Assembly (NCBI RefSeq): GCF_002953195.1
Contig: NZ_CP026377.1
Span: forward strand, 2,852,001-2,916,000
Length of the DNA stretch: 64,000 bases
Reading direction: 5' to 3'
DNA from: Mixta gaviniae
Lineage (GTDB): Bacteria > Pseudomonadota > Gammaproteobacteria > Enterobacterales > Enterobacteriaceae
Shown: piece by piece, positions 41,480 to 50,123 of the stretch
Layout: each line of letters opens with the position of its first letter
Position numbering within the stretch: position 1 is the stretch's first letter
Notes under the pieces: generated by a model
Databases searched by the model: none
The model's input: only the letters and a program-made list of their open reading frames with translations
Told to the model about the DNA's origin: nothing
Translations under genes and position numbers: made by a program

Positions 41480-42574
41480 TTACTCTTCCTTTTTAAATTT
41501 TCCAAGACTTAAATAGACATAAAACATTAACGGATAAAATGGCGACAGGTGCCGTAAATAGCTGCCATAGTCAGGCTCAAACAGGCTCTGAATAACCGTA
41601 TAAGAAATAATAATTAATGAAAATAACACCACCAACGGGTAGGTCCTGTCCTGTAGCGCCGCATGCAGCGTCTGCCATATTCTTCTGAACATCAAAATAA
41701 TAAAGGTCGAAATAACGACATAATAAGGCGACAGCATTAATATCAGCGGGAACGGGAAAAAGAACGTTATCCACGTCAGGCTGACGTTCAGCCAGCCGAA
41801 CAGCGGGTTGCCTGCCGGGAACCACGGACGAATCAGGGTGTTACTGCCGTCGCCGGTATCATCCAGACGGTGTTCGTTCACTTCGTTACGGAAATTATCG
41901 ACATCAATGCCCAAGCCGAACTGGAAACCAAACGCCAGCACCAGCAGCGACAGCAGGCAGAGAATAAATATCCACTTACCTTTATGCACATAGCGCGACA
42001 TTAACAGCAGGCCGTAGAACTCCAGCAGGAACAAAAACCAGTATGTCCTGAAGTAGTAGGCGTAAAATATGGCAAAGCAGGTCCATATCAACAGCCCGGC
42101 GGTGCGGTTTAAGAACGTTAGCAGCAGCGGCATCATTATCAAAAAAACGATAAAGTCTTTACTCTGCCAGGTCAGGTTAATCATTGACGAGAAGCAGAAG
42201 AAAAGAAATACGCCGATATCAAACACGTTCATCGAGGCGCCGCGCACCCGGATAAAGATAAAGACAAAGGTGCTGATAATAATCACGGCGGAGATTAAGG
42301 CAAATACGATAGAGCTTTGTTCAAATCCCAACAGCTTATAGAAATAAGCGGTGCTGCCGTAAGAGTTCCCCGGGCCGAAACTGTATGTCAGCTTCATAAA
42401 GCTGAATATGGTGATTTGGTCGGAGAAGAAGTACGGCTTCATTACCGACTCTTTTACCAACGCCACGGCTAACATCATCAGCATCATGAACAGAAACAGC
42501 ATAAAGGTCATGTGCGGATCAAAATAGAGATAGCGATTCTTTCTTATACCTATCTTCAGTGATATGAATTTCAT
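41480..42574 (-). CDS. amsC: Exopolysaccharide polymerase, AmsC/Wzy-like
   Basis: 364 residues, about ten membrane helices, with a soluble loop near residues 220-250 (GIDVDNFRNEVNEHRLDDTG) that is probably periplasmic. There is no strong catalytic motif, which is usual for Wzy proteins. Position between GT genes in an ams/wce-type locus and topology point to the EPS polymerase (AmsC; WceL is the stewartan counterpart). An alternative role in EPS export cannot be excluded. Confidence 0.72.
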   Translation of the reverse strand: MKFISLKIGIRKNRYLYFDPHMTFMLFLFMMLMMLAVALVKESVMKPYFFSDQITIFSFMKLTYSFGPGNSYGSTAYFYKLLGFEQSSIVFALISAVIIISTFVFIFIRVRGASMNVFDIGVFLFFCFSSMINLTWQSKDFIVFLIMMPLLLTFLNRTAGLLIWTCFAIFYAYYFRTYWFLFLLEFYGLLLMSRYVHKGKWIFILCLLSLLVLAFGFQFGLGIDVDNFRNEVNEHRLDDTGDGSNTLIRPWFPAGNPLFGWLNVSLTWITFFFPFPLILMLSPYYVVISTFIILMFRRIWQTLHAALQDRTYPLVVLFSLIIISYTVIQSLFEPDYGSYLRHLSPFYPLMFYVYLSLGKFKKEE

Positions 42575-42607
42575 TATTTTATTCGCCGGTCTGATTGCTG
42601 TTTTAAA

Positions 42608-43513
42608 TCACTTCCCCGGAACAAAGCGTTTCGCGGTAATAGTGGCTAACTTTTTCACTCGTTCATTCATCATCGCCATAAAATGGCTGAATTTAATTTT
42701 TCCGGAAAACAGAAGCTTCAGGTAGATGGCAATGCCCTTGCCTTTTTCATTCGACAGCAGGTAGCTATCGGCAATGATCTTTGCGTAAAAGCCGAACCAG
42801 ATGTAGCTCGGCACGCGCTTTTTGATGCTCTCCAGCCAGATCAGCGATTTATCGCGTTTGCCGTCCGAGGAGATGCGCGCCGTGGAGTCGGAATCGTCAT
42901 AGATGGTCAGCGGCTCATCAAGATAGTAGAAGCTGGCGCCGCGCTCCTGCAGACGCAGGGCGAAATCCCAGTCCTGATGCTTGCGCAGCGCGCTGTCGAA
43001 TTTCGCCCGTTTGGCGATATCGGCGTCCAGCAGCAGCGTGCTGGTCTGGAAATCGTTACCCAGCAGCAGGAACTCCATGATCGAACTGTATTTGTTCAGC
43101 GGCTTGTTGCGGCGCAGGTGCAGCCCTTCCGGACGCTTGTTGTATTTCGCTGTCATGCAGACGCGATTTTTGCCGGGCTGCTGGCGCAGAAAGGCGAGCT
43201 GCTTCTCTAACTTTTCCGGCACCCATTCATCATCGGAGTCAAGCAGCGCGATAAAGTCGCCGCGGCTGCGTTCGATGCCTTCATTGCGCGGGCGCGTGCC
43301 GCCGCTGTTCTGCTCCAGCTGCACAAACGTCACCCTTTCATCCTGCACGCCCGCCATCACTGCGGCGGTATCGTCCGTCGAGGCGTCATCCACCACAAAC
43401 ACTTCAATGTGACGATAAGTCTGGTTCAAAACGCTGTTTAGGGTTTTTAAAATGATGTCGGCACGATTAAAGGTAGGAATAACGACGCTGATTAAAGGCG
43501 TAGACTCAGTCAT
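42608..43513 (-). CDS. amsB: Glycosyltransferase family 2, AmsB-like
   Basis: 301 residues, GT-A. N-terminal ISVVIPTFNRADIILKTLNS, VDDASTDDTAAV, IALLDSDDEWVPEKLEKQL (DxD near residue 94), and KHQDWDFALRLQERGA late in the domain. Follows wzc in the operon, as amsB/wceB sits near amsA in related loci. Adds one sugar to the EPS unit; donor unknown. Confidence 0.82.
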   Translation of the reverse strand: MTESTPLISVVIPTFNRADIILKTLNSVLNQTYRHIEVFVVDDASTDDTAAVMAGVQDERVTFVQLEQNSGGTRPRNEGIERSRGDFIALLDSDDEWVPEKLEKQLAFLRQQPGKNRVCMTAKYNKRPEGLHLRRNKPLNKYSSIMEFLLLGNDFQTSTLLLDADIAKRAKFDSALRKHQDWDFALRLQERGASFYYLDEPLTIYDDSDSTARISSDGKRDKSLIWLESIKKRVPSYIWFGFYAKIIADSYLLSNEKGKGIAIYLKLLFSGKIKFSHFMAMMNERVKKLATITAKRFVPGK

Positions 43514-43584
43514 AACATCAGTCTCAATGGGATTCGTTTTAAAAACCTTAAAAAGGCCAGCCGCGAACGGCTGGCACTGTCGTT

Positions 43585-45762
43585 TTATGGCTTAGTGGAT
43601 TCGTAGCTGTAGTGGTAATAACCGTAGCCGTAATAGCTCGCAGCTTTCTTCGCCACAAGGTTCAGAATGGCGCCTTTGATTTCGATGCCGTTTTGCTCGA
43701 AGCGACGTACGCTGACCTCAACTTCTTTCACCGTCGATTTCTCGAAGCCTGCCACCACCATGCTGGTGCCGGCCTGCATACCGATAATCGCGGCGTCGGT
43801 CACGGCCAGAATCGGCGGCGTATCAACGATGACGATATCGTACTGCTTCTGCACGGTAGCCATCAGGTCGATGAACTTCTGGCTCATCAGCAGCTCAGAC
43901 GGGTTCGGCGGCAGCTGACCGCGCGAGATAAAGTCCAGTCCGCTGACGTTGGTCGGACGGATCGCTTGTTCCAGCGTCGCCTGATTCGACAGCAGGTCAG
44001 AAAGGCCGTGACGGTTGTCGCCGTTAAACAGCTCATGGGAATAACCCTTGCGCATATCGCCGTCGATAAACAGCACGCGCTGTCCCGACTGCGCCACGAC
44101 CGCCGCCAGGTTGGTGCTGATAAAGGTTTTGCCGATATCAGGGCTGGTGCCGGAAATCATGATGATGTTGTTACGCGCATCGAGCATGGCGAAGTGCATG
44201 GTGGTGCGCAGGCTGCGTACCGCTTCGATCGCCAGGTCGGCCGGGTTGGCCAGCGCCAGCAGCTCGCCGCCGCGCAGCGCTTTCTTGCCTTTCTCTTTGC
44301 TCAGCGCAGTCAGCTTACGGTCGCGCTGCTGCTGCCACTCGGAAATCGGGATGCTGGCGTAAACGTTGATACCGCTGTTTTCCAGCTGCTCCGGACTTTC
44401 GATGCCGCGGATCAGAATGGTTTTCATCAGCACGTAGATGGTGGAAACCAGCAGGCCCAGCACCAGAGAAACGGCGATGATAATGGCAGAGCGCGGTGCG
44501 ATCGGCTTGTTCAATACCAGCGCCGGGTCGACGATACGTACGTTACCGACGGTGCTGGCCTTATTAATGCTCAGCTCCTGCTGTTTGTTCAGCAGCTGCA
44601 TGAACACCGCCTGGCCGGCGTCAACGTCACGCGTGAGGCGAATGATCTCCTGCTGCGTTTTCGGCAGCGCGGAGACTTTGCCTTCCAGCGCTTTCTTCTC
44701 GTTGCGCAGCGTCTGGCGTTTTTCCAGCAGCGTGCGGTAAGCCGGGTGTTCTTTGGTGTAGAGCTTGGAGATTTCCGCTTCACGGAAGGTCAGTTCGTTC
44801 AGCTGGTTGTCCACGTTGACCATGGTATCCAGCATCGACTTCGCTTCCAGCGACAGGTCGACCGAGTCATTCTGCTGACGGAAGGCGTTCAGCTTGTTCT
44901 CGGCGTCGTCCAGCTTCTGACGCACTTCCGGCAGCTGGCGGCTGATGAAGTCGAGGCTTTTCTGCGCTTCCGCGGATTTACGCTCGACGTTCTGCAGCAG
45001 ATAGTTCTGCGTAATCGTGCGCAGCGTTTCCTGCGTCAGCTGCGGATCGGTACCGTTCAGGGTTAACGCCAGCACGCCGGTGTCTTTACCCTGATCGACC
45101 ACGCTCAGACGGCCAACCAGATCGTTGTAGGTCGGCAGGTAGCCATTCTTCTGCACGATAAAGGTATCGCCCGGGCCCGCGTCGGTATCGGAGACCAGAA
45201 TCTTCACTTTGCCCTGCGCGGCGTACTGCCCTACTTTGCCTTTTACCAGCTCGCCGTCATCGCCGGAGAGAGTAAAGGTGTTGTTAGCGCCAATTTCCAG
45301 TTCCAGCTTCTGGCCGATCAGCTCCGGCGGCAGTTCCAGACGAGAAACGGCGATTTTTTTCGGCTCCTGCCCCATCAGACGCGCCCAGCCTGCGCCCACT
45401 ACCGGCACATATTTCGGCGTGACGGTCGTTTGCAGGTTGAGATCTTCAATGGTTTTGCCCAGTACCATCCTGGACATGATCAGGCCGATTTCGGCGTCGG
45501 AAGCGGGTTTGCTGTCCGGCACCAGGCTGGAGATCTGGCTCAGCACCAGGCTGCCCTGATTCTGCTCTACCTGTACTAACGAGTCGGCGCGGTAGACCGG
45601 CGTCGCCAGAATGGAGTAGATAACGCCGATAACGGCGAACAGCGCGGTTACGCCAATAATAAGCCAGCGATGATCGATAATTGAACCGTATAAACGGGCT
45701 ACATCGATTTCATCTTTGGCATCTGCAATTTTCTGCGAGCTATCCGATTTTTTATTGACCAT
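43585..45762 (-). CDS. wzc: Tyrosine autokinase / polysaccharide co-polymerase Wzc (AmsA)
   Basis: 725 residues. N-terminal Wzz domain with TM1 near 33-52 (WLIIGVTALFAVIGVIYSIL), a long periplasmic coiled-coil-rich part (about 270-400), and TM2 near 430-450. The cytosolic BY-kinase has Walker A SGTSPDIGKTFISTNLA, Walker A' VLFIDGDMRKG and Walker B DIVIVDTPPILAV. The C-terminal Tyr cluster is YYGYGYYHYSYES. It controls EPS polymerisation and export by autophosphorylation, with Wzb as phosphatase and Wza as outer-membrane partner. Confidence 0.95.
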   Translation of the reverse strand: MVNKKSDSSQKIADAKDEIDVARLYGSIIDHRWLIIGVTALFAVIGVIYSILATPVYRADSLVQVEQNQGSLVLSQISSLVPDSKPASDAEIGLIMSRMVLGKTIEDLNLQTTVTPKYVPVVGAGWARLMGQEPKKIAVSRLELPPELIGQKLELEIGANNTFTLSGDDGELVKGKVGQYAAQGKVKILVSDTDAGPGDTFIVQKNGYLPTYNDLVGRLSVVDQGKDTGVLALTLNGTDPQLTQETLRTITQNYLLQNVERKSAEAQKSLDFISRQLPEVRQKLDDAENKLNAFRQQNDSVDLSLEAKSMLDTMVNVDNQLNELTFREAEISKLYTKEHPAYRTLLEKRQTLRNEKKALEGKVSALPKTQQEIIRLTRDVDAGQAVFMQLLNKQQELSINKASTVGNVRIVDPALVLNKPIAPRSAIIIAVSLVLGLLVSTIYVLMKTILIRGIESPEQLENSGINVYASIPISEWQQQRDRKLTALSKEKGKKALRGGELLALANPADLAIEAVRSLRTTMHFAMLDARNNIIMISGTSPDIGKTFISTNLAAVVAQSGQRVLFIDGDMRKGYSHELFNGDNRHGLSDLLSNQATLEQAIRPTNVSGLDFISRGQLPPNPSELLMSQKFIDLMATVQKQYDIVIVDTPPILAVTDAAIIGMQAGTSMVVAGFEKSTVKEVEVSVRRFEQNGIEIKGAILNLVAKKAASYYGYGYYHYSYESTKP

Positions 45763-45774
45763 TATTATGCCTGA

Positions 45775-46209
45775 TTATCGATTTAATGCGTGGGCCCATT
45801 TCTGAGCGGCGTCGTCCAGTAAAAGGTAAACAGATTCAAAAGCCTCTGTGCTTTTACGATAGGGATCCGGGATTTCACGGCCATTGCACCAATGACCGAA
45901 CAGCATCGTCTTGCCGCGTACTTCCGGCGCGATCTTGCCGATCTCATTGATATGCTGTTTTTCCATCACCAGGATCAGATCGTGTTCTCTGCACATCGCT
46001 GAAGTGAGCTTCCGCGCGCGGTGCCCCTCCAGCGAAAGGCCATGCTGTGCTGCTACCTTGATGGCGCTCTCATCAGCGGGGTAATCCACCAGCGCCCCTA
46101 AGCCCGCTGATGAGACCTGTAGCGTCGGGCAATAGTGTTTCAGTAGCCGTTCGCCGGTTGGCGAACGGCAGATATTGCCGACACACACGATGAGAATGGA
46201 ATTAAACAT
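45775..46209 (-). CDS. wzb: Low-molecular-weight protein-tyrosine phosphatase Wzb (AmsI)
   Basis: 144 residues. The P-loop is ILIVCVGNICRSPTGERLLK, with the CX5R nucleophile Cys near residue 9; the general-acid Asp is in EIPDPYRKSTEAFESVY. Dephosphorylates the Wzc Tyr cluster. Possible starts are ATG 46215 (touching the wza stop) or ATG 46209 (MFNSILIVCVG), which matches E. coli Wzb. Between wza and wzc, as in all such loci. Confidence 0.95.
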   Translation of the reverse strand: MFNSILIVCVGNICRSPTGERLLKHYCPTLQVSSAGLGALVDYPADESAIKVAAQHGLSLEGHRARKLTSAMCREHDLILVMEKQHINEIGKIAPEVRGKTMLFGHWCNGREIPDPYRKSTEAFESVYLLLDDAAQKWAHALNR

Positions 46210-46214
46210 ACTCA

Positions 46215-47345
46215 TCACCAGTTTTTGATGTCATGCGCCGAGTTGATGCTGTAACGCACGCTGTTGACGGTCGGCAGCAGCTGGTTGATGACACGGTTCC
46301 AGCGGGTCAGCGGGGTCGCGGTGACGTAAACGATGTCATACGGCTCCAGCTGGAATTCGGTGCCCAGCACCATCGCGGTCGCATCAGCAGTGTTCAGCTG
46401 ATAAACGTTGGCGATTTTGCCGCCCTGCTGACGGTTCGGACGGATGACGAATACGCCGGTCGCGTTAGACACTTCCTGATTCAGGCCCTGCGCATTGCCC
46501 AACGCTTCCGTCAGGGTCATGCCGCTGCGATCCATTTTCAGGGTTTGCTGACGCGTCACTTCACCCATCACAAAGACTTTCAGATCATCGTTACGCGGCA
46601 CGTAGAGGATATCGCCGGAATAGAGCAGGCGGTTCTGCGTCAGGTCGCCGTTCTGCATCAGCGCCTGCAGCGAGATACGCTGTTCGCGGCCGTTATGCGT
46701 CAAAATCACGTTGCGCCAGTCCGCTTCCGCCGCCAGACCGCCCGCGGCGTTCACTGCGTCCAGTACGGTTAACGGGATGTTGGTGACCGCCTGTTTGCCG
46801 GAGGTGGCGACTTCGCCGGTCACATAGACTTTCTGTGAGCGGAATGCGGCGATATTGACGTCAACCTGCGGGCTTTCGATATAGCTGGCCAGACGATTCT
46901 GGATTTCGCTGCGCACCTGCTGAATCGTTTTGCCCACCACTTTCACCCGGCCGATATAAGGGTAATAAATGGTGCCGTCGGAATGCACCCAGTTACCGGT
47001 GTCGCTGGCGCTGCGGTACTGGCCGGCCGGCGTCGTCAGCTCCGGGTGATCCCAGACGGTGACGCTTAATACGTCGCCGACGCCGATGCGGTATTCATAG
47101 TTCGCCAGCTCCTGATCGAGCAGCGGGTTCGGCTGCGCAACAACCGGCTTACGGCGCAGCTGCTCAACCAGCATAGGGGTCAGCGGATAAACATTAACCA
47201 TTTTATTGATGTCATAGTCAGCGTCCTGCTGCTTGATCACATCTTTACCGCTGGTGGAAACATTTTGCCCTGGGACTACAGTACAGCCACTGATAAGTGA
47301 GATTGACACCAGTAACGGAGCCAACTTGAGTTTCGATTTCATCAT
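46215..47345 (-). CDS. wza: Outer-membrane polysaccharide export lipoprotein Wza (AmsH)
   Basis: 376 residues. Lipoprotein signal [14 protein letters not shown] with the lipidated Cys near residue 21, then [12 protein letters not shown] and [20 protein letters not shown]. The PES and SLBB domains include [19 protein letters not shown] and [15 protein letters not shown]. The C-terminal amphipathic helix ([13 protein letters not shown]) would line the octameric outer-membrane pore. First gene of the EPS operon, about 400 bases after ops. Confidence 0.95.
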   Translation of the reverse strand: MMKSKLKLAPLLVSISLISGCTVVPGQNVSTSGKDVIKQQDADYDINKMVNVYPLTPMLVEQLRRKPVVAQPNPLLDQELANYEYRIGVGDVLSVTVWDHPELTTPAGQYRSASDTGNWVHSDGTIYYPYIGRVKVVGKTIQQVRSEIQNRLASYIESPQVDVNIAAFRSQKVYVTGEVATSGKQAVTNIPLTVLDAVNAAGGLAAEADWRNVILTHNGREQRISLQALMQNGDLTQNRLLYSGDILYVPRNDDLKVFVMGEVTRQQTLKMDRSGMTLTEALGNAQGLNQEVSNATGVFVIRPNRQQGGKIANVYQLNTADATAMVLGTEFQLEPYDIVYVTATPLTRWNRVINQLLPTVNSVRYSINSAHDIKNW

Positions 47346-47741
47346 TGAATTATCATCGCTATTGCTGATTTATTGTCTAAAGCGGTGTGTCGCCGCAAAA
47401 AAATGCTCATGAATAAACGTCAATTCACGACCAATCTGCCTCAACTATTGCTGTTCCGTCATGAGATGTTTGCCCCTCGTTTTATGCTTAAATGTTTCTG
47501 CCGCGAAGCCGTTCTGTCGCAACGCCCGGTGTAAACAGAGGCGGCCCGCTTTCCCGCAGTTCAATCGTTGATGGTCAGCCTGCCGACGCGGAACCGCCCT
47601 TAGGCGGCGGGTAATTACGTCGAATCAGACTTGTAATAGAACCTGTATTCTGTCGTATTTATTTAGCATTAGTCTTAAAACGACAGAAAATTATAAATTA
47701 CTCTTGACGGATATATTTCGACCAGCGCATCAGAGTTTAAG
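47346..47741 (-). other. Long 5' leader of the EPS operon
   Basis: About 396 bases between the ops element and the wza start hold no gene. Seen: a 9-bp inverted repeat TTCTGTCGT / ACGACAGAA (47648-47656 and 47680-47688) and a small stem CCGCC-TAAG-GGCGG (minus strand, about 47593-47606). It could act as an antitermination or stability leader. No known riboswitch is recognised. Confidence 0.5.
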
Positions 47742-47780
47742 CACGCTACCGCCCCTGGCTTTCAGCTACCAATGCTGTTT
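47742..47780 (-). promoter_or_regulatory. JUMPstart with ops element (EPS operon)
   Basis: On the minus strand CATTGGTAGCTGAAAGCCAG continues to GGGGCGGTAGCGTG, a near-consensus 39-base JUMPstart. The ops core GGCGGTAGCGTG is at 47742-47753. It predicts RfaH-dependent elongation of the roughly 14-kb EPS operon. Confidence 0.95.
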
Positions 47781-47923
47781 AATCAGAGACAGGGCTATTT
47801 GAGGCGTGTGAGTCGAACGGCTTTTATATCTTTCTTAACGCCGCAGCTTATTGCGCGGTTATCTGCGCGCGATGGCAGACCCGCACGAATTATCTCGGTT
47901 CGATCACATAAGTTATGGCTAGA

Positions 47924-47951
47924 TTTTTATACTATTGACTGGTTGTGACAA
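47924..47951 (-). promoter_or_regulatory. Candidate EPS operon promoter
   Basis: On the minus strand TTGTCA (47946-47951) is followed 14-16 bases later by an AT run giving TATAAA or TAAAAA. The spacing is imperfect, as is common for activator-dependent promoters. It lies about 145-170 bases before JUMPstart. Confidence 0.35.
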
Positions 47952-47978
47952 GCATGAGTAAGCAGATCCATAGCACTT

Positions 47979-47992
47979 TCAGAATAAGACTA
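47979..47992. promoter_or_regulatory. Candidate RcsAB box
   Basis: TCAGAATAAGACTA matches the RcsAB consensus TAAGAATATTCCTA at 10 of 14 positions but misses the conserved TC in the right half. It lies 28 bases upstream of the candidate -35 and about 635 bases before wza, a distance similar to that of the amsG RcsAB site. Low certainty. Confidence 0.3.
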
Positions 47993-48315
47993 AAGAATAT
48001 AAAAAATAAGCCTTCAAATTCATGCGCTTAAGTCAGTAAGACCTTTCATTCTTTTCCAGATAATTCCGGCTTGATAATACCTTTTATTACAGGAGCGAAA
48101 TAAAAGTCGTTTATTTCGCCAGCAAATGTTAATAATCCCATCCCGTCATCGCCGCTAAAAATCCAATAATCCCGCCCCGCCGCCTGCGCATAATGGCCGT
48201 AGAATGAGGCTTGCGGGTTATTTGTTTAGGATTTATCTCAGAAAACATTGCGTTTTGATTATTCCGCTCCCATCATCATCTCCGACAAATAAACAAATAA
48301 GGGTGAAAAAAGGGT

Positions 48316-49893
48316 ATGGAATGGATCGCCGATCCGTCAATCTGGGCCGGGCTGGTTACGCTTATCGTGCTGGAGCTGGTGCTGGGCATCGATAATCTGG
48401 TGTTTATCGCCATTCTGGCGGAAAAACTGCCTGCCGCGCAGCGCGACCGCGCCAGAGTAACCGGCCTGCTGCTGGCGCTGATCATGCGTCTGCTGCTGCT
48501 GACCTCGATCTCCTGGCTCACGGGCCTGACGCGCCCGCTCTTTACGCTGTTCAGCCACGGCTTTAGCGCCCGCGATCTGATTATGCTGGTCGGCGGCGTG
48601 TTTCTGTTGTTTAAAGCCACCATGGAGCTGAACGAACGGCTTGAGGGCGGCGACCTGGATGATAAGCCGCAGAAGCACGGCGCCCGTTTCTGGCCGGTGG
48701 TAGCGCAGATCGTGGTACTGGATGCGGTTTTCTCGCTGGATGCGGTGATCACCGCCGTCGGCATGGTCGATCATCTGCTGGTGATGATGGCGGCGGTAGT
48801 TATCGCCATTTTCCTGATGATCCTCGCCAGCAAGCCGCTGACCCGCTTCGTTAACGGCCACCCGACTATCGTCATCCTCTGCCTGAGCTTTCTGTTGATG
48901 ATCGGCTTCAGCCTGATCGCCGAAGGGTTCGGCTTCCATATCCCGAAAGGCTATCTCTATGCGGCTATCGGCTTCTCGATCCTGATCGAATCCTTTAATC
49001 AGCTGTCACAGTTTAATCGCCGCCGCTTTCTGTCCGCCCGCATGCCGCTACGCAAACGGACGGCGGAAGCGGTGCTGCATCTGCTACGCGGCGAACACAA
49101 CGAGGCGGATCTGGATCATGAAACCGCCTCGCTGGTTGCCGATGCGCGCGAACAGGGCGCGGTGTTTAACAAGCAGGAGCGTCAGATGATCGTGCGGGTG
49201 ATGGGGATGGCGCAGCGCAGCGTCAGCAGCATCATGACCTCGCGCCATGATATTGAGCATATCGATCTCAGCGACAGCCCGGAAAAGATCATGGCGCAGC
49301 TGGACCGCAATCAGCATACGCGCATGCTGGTGACGGAGAACGGCGGCGAACCGCTGGGCGTGGTGCATGTTATCGATCTGCTGCATCAGGCGCTGCATAC
49401 CCACTCCCTCGACCTGCGCGCCCTGCTGCGCCAGCCGCTGGTGTTCCCGGAACAGCTGACGCTGCTGCTGGCGCTGGAGCAGTTCCGCAGCGCCCGCACC
49501 CACTTCGCTTTTGTGGTGGATGAGTTCGGCTCGGTGGAGGGCGTGGTGACGCTGAGCGACGTGATGGAAACCATCGCCGGCAATATGCCCAATGAGAGTG
49601 AAGAGCTGGATGCACGCTACGACATTCTGCAGAAAGAGGACGGCAGCTGGATAGCGAACGGCCACATGCCGTTGGATGATTTGGTGATGTATATCGAACT
49701 GCCGCTGAATGAGAAGCGCGATTATCACACTATCGCCGGCCTGTTGATGGATCGGCTGCAGCATATTCCGCAACCGGGGGAAGAGCTGCAGGTGGGCGAT
49801 TACCTGTTCCGCACCCTGGAGGTGGAGAGCCATCGCGTGCATCGCGTGCAGATCGTGCCGCTTGCCCAGCAGGAGCCGGATTACGAAGTATAA
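48316..49893 (+). CDS. yegH: YegH: TerC-family membrane protein with CBS and CorC/HlyC domains
   Basis: 525 residues (E. coli YegH 527). TerC-like part at about 1-240 with seven or so membrane helices and acidic helix residues ([39 protein letters not shown]). Then a CBS pair (about 300-430, [35 protein letters not shown]) and a C-terminal transporter-associated domain (about 440-520). It is probably a metal (Mn-type) transporter or regulator; the function is not established. RBS AAAGGG precedes the ATG. Divergent from wza as in E. coli. Confidence 0.93.
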   Translation: MEWIADPSIWAGLVTLIVLELVLGIDNLVFIAILAEKLPAAQRDRARVTGLLLALIMRLLLLTSISWLTGLTRPLFTLFSHGFSARDLIMLVGGVFLLFKATMELNERLEGGDLDDKPQKHGARFWPVVAQIVVLDAVFSLDAVITAVGMVDHLLVMMAAVVIAIFLMILASKPLTRFVNGHPTIVILCLSFLLMIGFSLIAEGFGFHIPKGYLYAAIGFSILIESFNQLSQFNRRRFLSARMPLRKRTAEAVLHLLRGEHNEADLDHETASLVADAREQGAVFNKQERQMIVRVMGMAQRSVSSIMTSRHDIEHIDLSDSPEKIMAQLDRNQHTRMLVTENGGEPLGVVHVIDLLHQALHTHSLDLRALLRQPLVFPEQLTLLLALEQFRSARTHFAFVVDEFGSVEGVVTLSDVMETIAGNMPNESEELDARYDILQKEDGSWIANGHMPLDDLVMYIELPLNEKRDYHTIAGLLMDRLQHIPQPGEELQVGDYLFRTLEVESHRVHRVQIVPLAQQEPDYEV

Positions 49894-49968
49894 CCGCTAT
49901 GCCTGCCTTTTAGCGTCTTCTCGCCGCAACGGGCTACCGCTAAAGGGACTCTCCGATAAGGACATCAG

Positions 49969-50002
49969 CCGGGCCGGCTGCCCGCTCAAGAGGCCGGCCC
50001 GG
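49969..50002. repeat. GC-rich inverted repeat after yegH
   Basis: Perfect 10-bp arms CCGGGCCGGC / GCCGGCCCGG with a 14-base spacer and no T-run. It lies between convergent yegH and asmA, upstream of the stronger terminator at 50085. Confidence 0.5.
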
Positions 50003-50084
50003 GTAGAGACCCCGGTAAACACCGCCGCTCTGGCAAAGTCCTCTGCCGATAAAGGCGGCATTGCCGATAACGCTTTGCGACGAT

Positions 50085-50111
50085 AAAAAAGGCGCCCGAC
50101 GGGCGCCTTTT
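50085..50111. terminator. Bidirectional terminator between yegH and asmA
   Basis: Stem AAAGGCGCCC / GGGCGCCTTT with loop GAC, A6 on the left and T4 on the right. It ends just before the asmA stop. Confidence 0.9.
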
Positions 50112-50123
50112 CTAATGGGTTGC

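Noticed and set aside
43612..45066. 484-residue plus-strand frame opposite wzc
   Set aside because: Antisense shadow with no family features; wzc has all catalytic motifs.
48204..48395. 63-residue frame across the yegH start
   Set aside because: It overlaps yegH in another frame and has no ribosome site or family match.
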